64,000 bases of DNA from NCBI GenBank assembly GCA_022578965.1, contig MU400507.1, forward strand, positions 558,001 to 622,000. Reading direction: 5' to 3'. Origin of the DNA: Xylaria sp. FL1777. Taxonomy: Eukaryota > Ascomycota > Sordariomycetes > Xylariales > Xylariaceae. The notes under the pieces were generated by a model. That model was not told the DNA's origin. It saw only the letters and a list, made by a program, of their open reading frames with translations, and did no database searches. The translations under genes and the position numbers were made by a program. Of the stretch, positions 25,511 through 35,158 are shown in pieces. Within the stretch, counting starts at the first letter, position 1. Every line of letters starts with the position of its first letter.

Positions 25511-25652
25511 ACATTGGGTATCCTTCCTCTCTATGCCACCCCTGCCACCCTTTTTATAGCTCGAAATACAGCGATAACACTCTTAACGCCTAGATGCGCC
25601 TCTTCATTTAGTCCATAACCATCGAAAAAACCCAAGGGGCCCATGGCCCAAT

Positions 25653-26773
25653 TCATTTTCCTAGCTTAAAGGTTGCTTGTGCGTATTTCCGAAGGGCTTG
25701 CAGGAATAGCTGGTAGCCTACCCCTTGATTATCAGGAGCACAGTGGATTTCGGTTAGGCGGATGGCCCACGGCGGATAGCCTTGTAAGTCAACATAAGGC
25801 TCAAATGAGATTAGGAGATCGGGTTCGCTCATGACGGCCTCTGATAGCTCGTTGTCAATTACATCCATGGTAATGTCTTTGGCAGTAATCTTTTCCTTCT
25901 GTACCATCTCGGTTAAGACCCTTGTAAGATCAACCATAGCTTCGCGGCCATCATCCTCGGAGACGAGGATGAGATCCAAGCCCTGGCGATTATGCGACCG
26001 GATCGCAGCGGCGCCTCGGGCGAAAAGTGCAACAGGCGGCGTCTGGTGTTTGCCGAACCAGATCTTGAGACGGTGGCACACACTGCGGTGTGTTTGCGTC
26101 ATATATCTCTTGAGGATACCTACAGAATCCGAGTTAGTGATGAGGACAGAATCGGCATACAAGAGGTCCAGTACCTGTCTTCTCGTATACGGACAGTTTG
26201 GGAATGCCTGCGGCAGTACACCACGCAGTCACCTCAGAAACCTCATTCACCAATTTCTCTAAGGCATCCCCCCTTCCGCCGTTTTCGAGTGTGAGTATTA
26301 TGCTTAAGTGCTCTGGTAATCTCTTCAGCACGGCCACGTCCCGAGCCACGTACTCAGGCGAATTATAGTGATGCTTGAGAATGGCCACGAGGCGATTGGA
26401 GACGGCACGATAGGCGATACGAATGCGAATGTAGAGCGAAAATATGGCGTGGATGAAGAGGTAGAGGAGTGCGTATAATTGGGCTTTGAGGAACCTCCTG
26501 ACGCCGAAGCGCGATGAGTCTTGTTTCCTTACGCGGCTGTTGCTTCTTCGCCGGCCGGATGGAGACGAAGGCGGAGGGAGATAGTTCTGGCAGGGTACGT
26601 TAGCTTCGAGCTGGACAACAAGGTTCCATGGCCATGAGTTGAGATAGAGTCCAGAACAAAATCGAGCCGGGACCAACCTTAACTAGCTCCTCCCGTTCTT
26701 CTGCCCTAAGCTTTCTATATCCAGACTTCTCATCCTCCCGATATATTTGGATATCTTTCTGCTTGAATGACAT
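25653..26773 (-). CDS. nus1: Nus1/NgBR subunit of dehydrodolichyl diphosphate synthase
   Basis: Three exons: 26678-26773, 26175-26586 and 25653-26119. Intron 1 (26587-26677, 91 bp) has branch GCTAAC and acceptor GCCAG; intron 2 (26120-26174, 55 bp) has donor GTACTG, branch CACTAAC and acceptor TGTAG. The product is 324 residues. An N-terminal basic tail precedes a hydrophobic segment (about 68-88, QLYALLYLFIHAIF), which should anchor the protein in the ER. The rest is a cis-prenyltransferase-like fold without the catalytic Asp motif, as expected for the non-catalytic partner. Its catalytic partner is not in this window. The complex makes the polyprenyl precursor of dolichol for N-glycosylation, O-mannosylation and GPI anchors. 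The protein ends FKLGK, where orthologues usually have RxG before the last residue. Confidence 0.9.
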
Positions 26774-27611
26774 TGTTGCCTTGTCTTCTCTGTGCTTAGA
26801 CGAATAAACGAAATGAGTGTGTGTCGGACAGCTTTTTGAATGGAAAATCAAGAATTAGCGAAAGAGTGTCGTAAGTGGTAGACTCTTTTCTTTTTTCTTT
26901 TTTCTTTTTTTTTTTTTTGGGTTATCCTGACATTCGCATCGCCTCGGTTGTTCCTGATTTGGTTCGTCTATAATATGTATAGCAATTGAGCAAACTAAGA
27001 GATAATTGCTACAAGTGAAGCAGGCAGGCAATGATTATAACGAACGACGTCAATCACGGTGGGCGGAGTACGACGATTGTCATGGAAATTCAGATACTGG
27101 GCGAATGAAAATGTGGTAACAACTGATGTTTGGTGGTGTGACGAGAAGGTGCAGCTCTAGCTTCAACAACCTGGAAGCCTGGAAGACTGTGGCTGAGGCC
27201 ACAGTTGCGTGGCCATGTAGGTACGAGGGGCAGTTCCCGCCGCTATAAGATACCTGCCAAGCCCTGTAAGGTACTTACAGCGTAGTGTACCTACAATACC
27301 TACCTACACTACATCAAGTCCCCCGTACATAGTGTACTACATTCGTCTCAGGTTTACGACAAGACAACTTAGAATCTACAATACAATACACCAACCTGCC
27401 AACCTTTTCCCGCCTGCCTGCAACACTACTGAAAAGAAAGAAGGACTTATGGAAGCGGACGGTATCGAATTGATCCTTCGGTAACGAAAGAATCTCCTGG
27501 TTTAGACAAACTAGTTTGCGCCGAGATAGAACGATTCGTAACCATCGCCGCTGCTGGTTTCCCTCGATGGTGTCGTGGCCAGCATCGACGACAGCGACGT
27601 GAACCAATCCA
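26774..27611. promoter_or_regulatory. Divergent promoter region nus1 / sec10 with pyrimidine tract
   Basis: This 838-bp gap lies between two divergent start codons. A C/T tract with a long terminal T run spans 26883-26918, 110 bp upstream of nus1; on the nus1 strand it is an A/G tract, the kind that can exclude nucleosomes. Copies of the TACCTAC motif cluster near 27220-27310. The last 250 bp before sec10 are pyrimidine-rich, as is common in fungal leaders. Confidence 0.5.
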
Positions 27612-30217
27612 ATGGAGAGGTCCGGGTCTGGGTCGCGAGCCCTGTTCCCCAAGGGACCCAGCTTCACCCTCGAAGACTTCTCGAATAAAGACTTCATCGT
27701 GCGCGACTTCGTCGATAGCCTCGCCGAAAATGCCGTCTCTCAAAACCGCCGCTCAGGTGCTGCGCAGCAGGCTTTCGACCCTAAGCCTCTCATCAGAGCC
27801 TTCGAGAGTATAATACTTATGGCCTCTTTGCTTTCGGAAGATGCGCTACTGACACTGCCCTCTCAGATGCGTTAGAGGGCCTTGGCAGCCTCTCCGAAGA
27901 ACTGCAGGGGAAAGAGTCAGAACTCCTGACCCAAGTCAGACGTGCTGAAATACAACACGACCAGACCCTCGATACCCTTGGTCGCAAGCTTGACCAGTCC
28001 ATCAACCAGTTCGAAGCTCTCGATATCACCCTCAACAACCCGAATGCCAACGATAGAGGCAGCCGCGGAGAAGCAGGCGGCAACATTGCCGTGCAGATTG
28101 GAGAAAAACTTGAGGAACTTGATCGGAAACGGAGACGCGCTTTGGACGCTAACTTCCTAATACATTGTTGGCTCCAAGTTAGTGAAACTGGCGAATTGAC
28201 ATCTCTGCAAGACATCCAGCGTCAGGGTGGTTCGGAAAACAAGGTCCGATGTGCCGTCATTGCACACCAGCTGATGCGCATCAGTCAGAGGTTGGACCCG
28301 GTATCGTGGAACCAAACCAACGGACATCAGCGGAATGGTGCCACAAACGGCGTCAATGGAAGCGAAAGATCGCATAATACTCGTGAGATATTAGAGAAAT
28401 TCTGCGAAACCCTGGAACAGGACTTGCTTAAGCAGTTCAATAACAGCTATCGGAAGCAGAATTTTGATGACATGATGGAATGCGCCAAGGTTTTGCATGA
28501 TTTCAACGGTGGCGCCAGTGTTATAGCTGTTTTTGTCAACCAACACCAATTTTTCATCGATAGGGATCAGCTCATCACTGACGAGGTTACGATGGATGGG
28601 GAAACCTGGGAACAGCTAGCAGATCCTGATGCCGAACCACCAGGTGTCGAGCCCAGTCTGCAATCGCTCATCGACGAAGTCCGGATAATTATGCAAGAAG
28701 AGTCGTTCATTATTAAAAGAGCTTTCCCGTATTACGAGACTGTCCTGATCAAGTTCATCCAAAGAATCTTCCAACAATCAGTTCAACAGAGACTGGAAAT
28801 GGTACTAGAAAAAGCTAGTACCATTTCATCTCTTGCTTTCCTCCGGTCACTACATTCCTCACGAACATACATTAGTGCCCTGATCGAAGACCTGAAATCG
28901 CACGGTTTGACAGAACACCCAGAACCTTGCTCGGCACAAATTGCTCAAACTCTGGATCAGCAGATGGAAGAGCTGTTCGTTCCATACATCATGGGAAATT
29001 CATACATTGACCGAGAAAAAAAGAGCTTGGAGGAACTCTTCAATTCTCTACTGTTCCGATTCAACATCTATCATTTTAGGAGGAAAAAGGCCCCAACTGG
29101 TTTCATGGCTTCATTGGCGCAACGGACTAATCAGCTCATGGAATCTGCCAAGGATGCATATCTAGAAAGGCTTGAATCGTCTGATCTAACACCAACCCAA
29201 AAGGCCATGATGTTGAGAGTCGCCCGTGTACAAGAAACTGACAACAATAAGAACGAGATTGAGGTATCAGAGGAAGAGGGATATTTATCGACCGCAAACG
29301 CTAAGAGAATGATGACTTGGCTTGCAGAAAGTGTACGACGAACGCTCGAACTAGGTAGCCAAAGTGAAACCCCCAAAGACGTCGCGATTCTTCTCAATCT
29401 CTTAATGACGAATATGGGTCAGGTATATGTTGAGACTGCTTTGGGGGCTGCACTTGAGCGGGCTACTTCCCAGGAAAATGTGAAGACTGAACCAGACCTG
29501 TCCTATTTGCCATCAGTTCGCCCGGCGGTAACTATTACGAGCATTATGTCCCGTTTTACAAATACCGTTCTGATCCGCTTGGCGGAATCTAACACAACTG
29601 TACGACGAAGTATGGAGGCGCAGTCTAAAGTGGGTATTGAAGCCATTGAAAAGAAGACAAATAATGTCATGAAGAGCACTATGGACGTTATCATCAACTG
29701 GGTCACCAAATCATTAGCTCAACAGAAGAAGCTTGATTTCTTACCCAAAGACGAGCTTGATCTCGTCGAGTCACTGCAGACTAGTACCTGCACATCAATC
29801 TGCCTCTTTTTATCACGTTGCACGAACTTACTAGCCCAGTCCATCGACGGCCAGAACTTGGAAGTTTTCAGCAGTGAGCTTGCGCTCGCTATCCAGCGGC
29901 TATTATTTGAGCACTTCAAAAAATTCAAGGTTAACGCCACTGGTGGTCTCATGGTCACCAAGGACATTGCTAAATACGTCGCTACGTTAAAGGAATGGCC
30001 ACTCTCTAAGGACGTCGAAGCTGCTGTTGAGCTATTGACTGAGATCGGGTATCTCTTTATTATCGGCCCCGAGGCTCTACGCGAGAGGAGCAGGAACCTC
30101 GCAACTGGCGCCGGCGTCTCCACCAAAAAGCTCGGAAAGGCCGATTTCAAGGGTTTCGTCCAAAGCAGAGACGATGCGAGAAGCGTGGGTGTGCAGAGTG
30201 TGCTTTCGGGTCTCTAA
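27612..30217 (+). CDS. sec10: Exocyst complex component Sec10
   Basis: Two exons: 27612-27807 and 27867-30217. The 59-bp intron has donor GTATAA, branch ACTGAC and acceptor CTCAG, giving 848 residues. The N-terminus (LFPKGPSFTLEDFSNKDFIV), AFDPKPLIRAFE, the coiled-coil segment with IGEKLEELDRKRRRA, and GGASVIAVFVNQHQFFIDR are hallmarks of fungal Sec10. The C-terminus VGVQSVLSGL is also typical. Sec10 bridges the Sec15 and Exo84 side of the octameric exocyst that tethers secretory vesicles at hyphal tips and septa. The gene is divergent from nus1 and convergent with the homeobox gene. A perfect 13-bp inverted repeat lies inside the coding sequence at 28796-28827 (listed separately). Confidence 0.95.
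28796..28827 (+). other. Perfect 13-bp hairpin inside the sec10 coding sequence
   Basis: GAAATGGTACTAG (28796-28808) is exactly complementary to CTAGTACCATTTC (28815-28827), separated by the 6-nt loop AAAAAG. It encodes EMVLEKASTIS, a segment that looks conserved in Sec10, so the structure sits on ordinary codons. As mRNA it would fold into a stable 32-nt stem-loop. Confidence 0.8.
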
Positions 30218-30972
30218 GGCAAAAGCTGGATGCTGGCGCTTGTTGGACCGAGGGTGAGAAAGCTTGGGAAAATCTCTAGCATTTCAATGTGTACATATGA
30301 TTTCCAGATACATGAGATGAGATGAGATGAGATGATACCATGAAGTCACGGGATTTTCTCCCACGCACATTACCTTGTATAATTTGAAAGCGTTTCACTA
30401 TTCGCTCCTGGTGTTTGTTTCCTCAGACTCGCTAGAGTCGAGGCTTTCATCTTGGTGTATTTTGCTCTTATATTAGTCTGCTTACTTTCCACATATCTTA
30501 TTGTCCGAATATCCATCTACACAGGCTACTTGTCTTCTCCTCACCTCAGTCAGAACTACGAGACCGTCAAGGGTAAGAAGGCTACAATGTTTTCTGTTAC
30601 AGCGAATTCAATCCGGTATCTCTAGACAGCTTGGCTGAGCGAACATGTCTTGATCATATTGATATGTCGGCAGGGAAGCAGTTGGATTAGGGAGTACAAT
30701 GTGTAATCCTTTATTCAGCAAAGTTTCATTTCACCTTAAGCCCCTCGCTTCCGAATAAGCCCACACCTTTTCCCAGCCTTGAAAAAAAAGGTCGTTAGCC
30801 AACCTTGCAAACCAAGCACGACCCCCTTTTTTTGAGCCAAAGGCTGCCAATACGCCACCCAATGGCCGAAGAGTTGAAGAATGGTCTAGCTAACGCCATG
30901 TAGGTAATTAATAGCTACAGCTAACACAGTTGTCTGCTCAAGACTGTGTTCGCCCCTGTCTCTCTCGGTAAC
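30218..30972. other. Convergent intergenic region sec10 / homeobox gene
   Basis: This 755-bp gap lies between two converging stop codons. It holds a short (GAGAT)n array at about 30313-30336 in the presumed sec10 3' UTR, and A/T runs near 30780 and 30825. No coding potential is seen. Confidence 0.6.
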
Positions 30973-33248
30973 TCAGTGATAATCCCGGCGCCAATTTCCT
31001 TGACTAAGGGAAAGCAAGCCAGCGACACAGTCCATATCTGGGCGCTTACTAGGCGAAAGCTCACCGCGCATAAAGCGCTCGACGTCCTCGTCACGTTTTC
31101 CTTCTCGCGGAAGAGTCTCTCTCTTCTCATCACGTGCCATACTCTCACCATCCTCGAAGATTGCGACTGCGGCGTCACCAGGTTTACGCAGTCGCTGCCC
31201 TGGAGCGGGAGCTGTATTCGCGCGGTTCACGTTACGATTTCTCGCTTCCGCAGAACCGTTGAATAGTCGCTTGGTCACCACATCCTGCTCGCCCAAAATA
31301 CGGCCGACGCGCCGTGGATTCCGTGGAACGGGCGCCACAGTTTTTATGGGCGACGCTGCGGTTTCGGGTGGCGGCAAGGGACGCCGACGCTCTGGATTCC
31401 CATCTTCGTCCGGGCTCCAATTCTCCTTGTCCGAATCACCGGAGGGGCTGAGTATACCGAATTGATCGCTTTGCTTCTTCCGCTTCTTCTTCTCGGGTTC
31501 GAGATGGTGTTCGTCCTCTTCGATTTCCAACACCTTTCCAGACCCCTCTACCGAGATATAACGGGTCATTGGAGGTGAGGTTTTAGCCCGTGCTAGCTTA
31601 GGTTTCCTATCTAAAGGACCCCGTGCCATGCTGAGCGTATTTCGTTTACTTGAATTTGGCTGTAAAATGCCGGAGTGAGTAGGGGGCTGAGGATGGGAAT
31701 GGTGGTTATGAATTAGGTTGCTAAGGCTTGCTGAGCTACTAGATGATCGCATCAGGCTAATAGCTGCTATGGCGGATCCCGAGGATTCGTTTTCTGCCTG
31801 TTTCGTTAGTTCATCGCGGGTATCGGCCTCGCAGCATGATTCCCAGGCTTGGACATCGCGTGATCGACCACGGGCGAGGTGCGGTGGGAAATGAGCCCCG
31901 AGGTTCTTCGTAAGCGTAGAAATAGGCGGAAGGGTAATGCCAGATAGCGCACTCCGGCTTCGCTGTAGGGTTCGGTTACCAAAAACTGGAGGTAACGTCT
32001 CTGCGTTGTGGGGGAGTTGCGGAGCAGGACGAGGTGGTGATTGCTGAGCGGATACCAATTCCGCCTTGCCGTCCAATGATAGGGACAACCGGACCTGAGA
32101 AGAAGATGATGATTGCGGTTGCAAAGTAGGGGGTGAACGATCAGCGGTAGATGACGCTGAAGACGAGAAAGAGTTAACTCTGGAGTTGCCAATATCAATT
32201 CCTGGACCTATTGCGGGTCGGGAATCCCACTCCTGCCTAAATGAGTCATCGCCAGACCTTTCCGCTACAGAAGACGTCGAGAAAGAGTCTCCAGAAAACC
32301 ACCGGTTGGCCAAGTATCCAACTGGTGTTGCTGAGGCCCTTGGATATGGGCGCTGCTCGCCCTCTGAACCAACAGCTCTCGGTGAGGGCGGTGTGCCAGC
32401 CGGCGCATTCATCGCTGCTTCTGAGGCTCGTCTCACGCCTCCAATGGTTGTTGGCACCCCAATAACCCGAGGAGACGAAGGTCGAGATATATATTGGGAG
32501 ACCACATCCTCAGGGCTCGAGGGACGCTCCCCAGTTTCAATAGAGGTTATCGTGTCAGAGGATACACCACGGGGCAGCTCGGCAGCGTTTGGCAAAGCAA
32601 TTGGTGCAGAAGTTGGCTCAATAGACGCCGCCATTGAATCAGACGATAAGACCCGTATACCATTTCCATAGCGAAGTGCCTCGATCTCCTGCGGGGAGAG
32701 CGGGCGGGATTTCCTGCGGTCATTTTGCCGTCGATTTTGAAACCATATCTATTTTTTCCGGCTGTGTCAGTTCTAATCGACCTACGTCATTTCCCAAGTG
32801 ACTCGATGACAAGCTCGATCCATCACATGCCCATATTACTAACCTGTACTTCTTTCTCATTCAGCGAAACGCGCTTTACAATGTCAAGACGCGCCGCCTT
32901 GTCAGGCTTCGGGTTCGAGTTGTAAGCAGCTTCTAGAATGGTTTTATCTTGTGACCTAAAGGAGAAGATAGGCCAATTATTAGCCAATTGAACACACAAG
33001 AGAAGCACAACACCTTCCCCCTCCCCGGTGCGCCGCCGCAGGATTCATTATACACACGTAGTTCTCTTCCGCTTGCCCTTTGGGTGCTTCTCGCTTTCAG
33101 CCTTCTGAGTTGGAAATGGCGTTTCCAGTCTGAAAGAAGACTCAAAACATAACGTTGAACTATCAGGATTGCTGTTCTGCGAGCTGCTGAACGAGAGGTC
33201 GGGTCGATCGCGGATTGGCGACGGTGTGGACACGGTGGGAAACGACAT
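30973..33248 (-). CDS. Homeobox transcription factor (Yox1/Yhp1-like)
   Basis: Three exons: 33058-33248, 32844-32955 and 30973-32748. Intron 1 (32956-33057, 102 bp) has donor GTGTGT and acceptor TTTAG; intron 2 (32749-32843, 95 bp) has donor GTTAGT and acceptor AATAG. The product is 692 residues. The homeodomain spans about residues 56-115 and is assembled from all three exons: KGKRKRTT, then SQDKTILEAAYNSNPKPDKA, then NEKEVQ joined to IWFQNRRQNDRRKSR with the DNA-contacting Asn near 106. Immediately after it comes RPLSPQEIEALRYGNG, shared by fungal Yox1-type proteins. The remainder is Ser/Pro-rich, with a basic KKKRKKQ patch and a conserved-looking C-terminus (ERFMRGELSPSKRPDMD). Yeast Yox1 and Yhp1 repress M/G1 genes; the role here is inferred from the homeodomain type only. 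Confidence 0.9.
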
Positions 33249-34114
33249 GCTTGCGGACAGCTATAAACGCATTATATAAATTATGAGAAGACAGAAACTG
33301 AAAAACGGGAAACGAGAGACAGGGCCCTTCGATCGGACAGGGAGACACAGAGCTGAAAACCAGCCGGAACAACTCAGAGAAAGAGAAAGAGGTATCGCGA
33401 ATTGGAATTGGGAGGATTCAGGATTCTCGACTAGAAGGGAGCAGCAGAGGTGGGTGTTATTATGGGAAGAATGGGGTTGGGTTGTACACTATATTGAAGG
33501 TGGGGACTCTGGAAGCGTGTCATGCCGTCTCCACACCGTACCTGTTGTGCTCAATGAGCAGGCGCCGAACCGCGTCTATCAAAAGCCCTTTCCCAGCGCG
33601 ACACCAGCCAATCACAGCCGTGTTAGCTGTCCGAAAAGGGCAACTTATTATTATTTACTTTCAATTTCTCCAGCAATGCGTTTCCAGGTTAGCCACCTTT
33701 ATAATATGCCGTACTTTAAGTGCATTTAGCTTTAGCCTATAAGTAAGGGACTCGCTAAAAAGAAATGTTGAAGAAAAAATTTTTTCGAAAGACTACCTAG
33801 GTATGTGTCTTGAGCCCACTCGCTTTCTACTGGAATTAGTCAATTTCCAGCCTCTTAAATTGCTTAGAGACATGTTTTTGTAGTTTTAACAGGTCCTGGG
33901 CAGGTGCGTAGGGCTACTAGCTAGTGCAAATACTTTTTCCCAATTCCAGCACATTTTTCAGCAACTACCATACTACGGAGCGCACCTTACTAGTCTCGTG
34001 ACAATCAATACATTAATCAAGGATATATATGCTTCGCTGAGTCATTTGACGTCTCAGCCAGGAACGGCAACAAGATGATCCCCGGGGCAAAGAAACGTGG
34101 TGCTCTCTTTCCAT

Positions 34115-34155
34115 TATATTAAATATTGGCATGTGCTAAAATGATATTTAATATA
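34115..34155. other. Perfect 12-bp AT inverted repeat
   Basis: TATATTAAATAT (34115-34126) pairs exactly with ATATTTAATATA (34144-34155) across a 17-nt spacer. It lies 65 bp from a second perfect hairpin (34220-34243). Confidence 0.7.
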
Positions 34156-34219
34156 CCATCGCAATCTTCACTATAAGAAGAGGAAATAGCAATTCTCATG
34201 CTGTAATTAAACAGAAACC

Positions 34220-34243
34220 ATAACAATAACGTTTTATTGTTAT
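34220..34243. other. Perfect 10-bp hairpin with tetraloop
   Basis: ATAACAATAA (34220-34229) pairs exactly with TTATTGTTAT (34234-34243) around the loop CGTT. No run of T follows on either side, so it does not look like a bacterial-type terminator. Confidence 0.7.
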
Positions 34244-35158
34244 CAGGATCCCACGTTAGAATTTAATAGCTATTCTATCTATATAAGGTGCTGTGCCAGA
34301 CCTGAGAGATGTTGACCAGCCACCACTCAATTTTTGACCACCCATTATATGAATAGCTTAACCAGGACAGCAATACCAAGTCGCAGTATCACAGATTCCA
34401 CGGTGTCGCATTATATAGGCTTCAGGCAAGTATGGTCAAATGTTCAACAGCATCTTAGCCATAGCGAAAACCCTGGAGAGGGGTTGGACATCCCACTAGC
34501 ACGCTATCACCAACTTCAAGAATAGGAAAAGATGAGTCGCATTATGTTACATATTGAAGTAGTTAACATTAGCATAAGACGGCCCTTTGTTTTAAAACTG
34601 AGTTTAGCTTTGTATATATACTATGTTCTACATCTACCAGTGTTCAGCGTCATACATGATACAGCGAGCGTTTCTAGTACTTATACGAAGACACCCTTAG
34701 TCGTATCTATTTTCTTAGGGCATTGATAAGGCGTTTAGTATTAGACCAGTTGGATAATGCGCAAAGTTTTCGGTTGCAAAACGAAAATTGACGTGATCAT
34801 AGGTTTGTTTGCGAAGGCCCTAAACAGGTACTTTCACGACAATGCTAGTCATCTTGTCTTAAGATTATCATAGGCTCGTCCAGCTCAGCAGAAGCTGGAG
34901 GTTCAGCCTCAAATGCTAATTCGCAAGACTTCTCGAGCCCGATGCTCAGTATGTATCTTCACGGACACTTAATCAGAAAAACATATAAAACAAAGTCCCT
35001 CTAGCGAGTAGATCACCCGTCGAAATAGAACCATCTCCCATCTCGAGCCCTACGCCTAAACACCTCGACTGACCCAAAACGAAGTAGAAGGAGTGTTATG
35101 TCCTTGCTCTTATATAGTGTATCCTCTAATCCCAAATCGCAATTCTATATCTACCGTT

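Larger units (their letters stand above)
33249..35158. other. AT-rich intergenic region with hairpins
   Basis: This 1.9-kb stretch lies between the homeobox and NAD kinase genes, both on the minus strand. The first part (33249-33700) is the homeobox promoter and leader. The middle is AT-rich, with a palindromic GAAAAAATTTTTTC near 33770 and two perfect inverted repeats near 34.1-34.25 kb (listed separately). A 63-codon frame at 34334-34525 has no recognisable domain. The pattern is compatible with a decayed small transposon, but no terminal repeats or transposase motif were found. Confidence 0.5.

Noticed and set aside
34334..34525. Transposase fragment in the AT-rich region
   Set aside because: The 63-codon frame has no catalytic motif, and no terminal inverted repeats or target duplications flank it.
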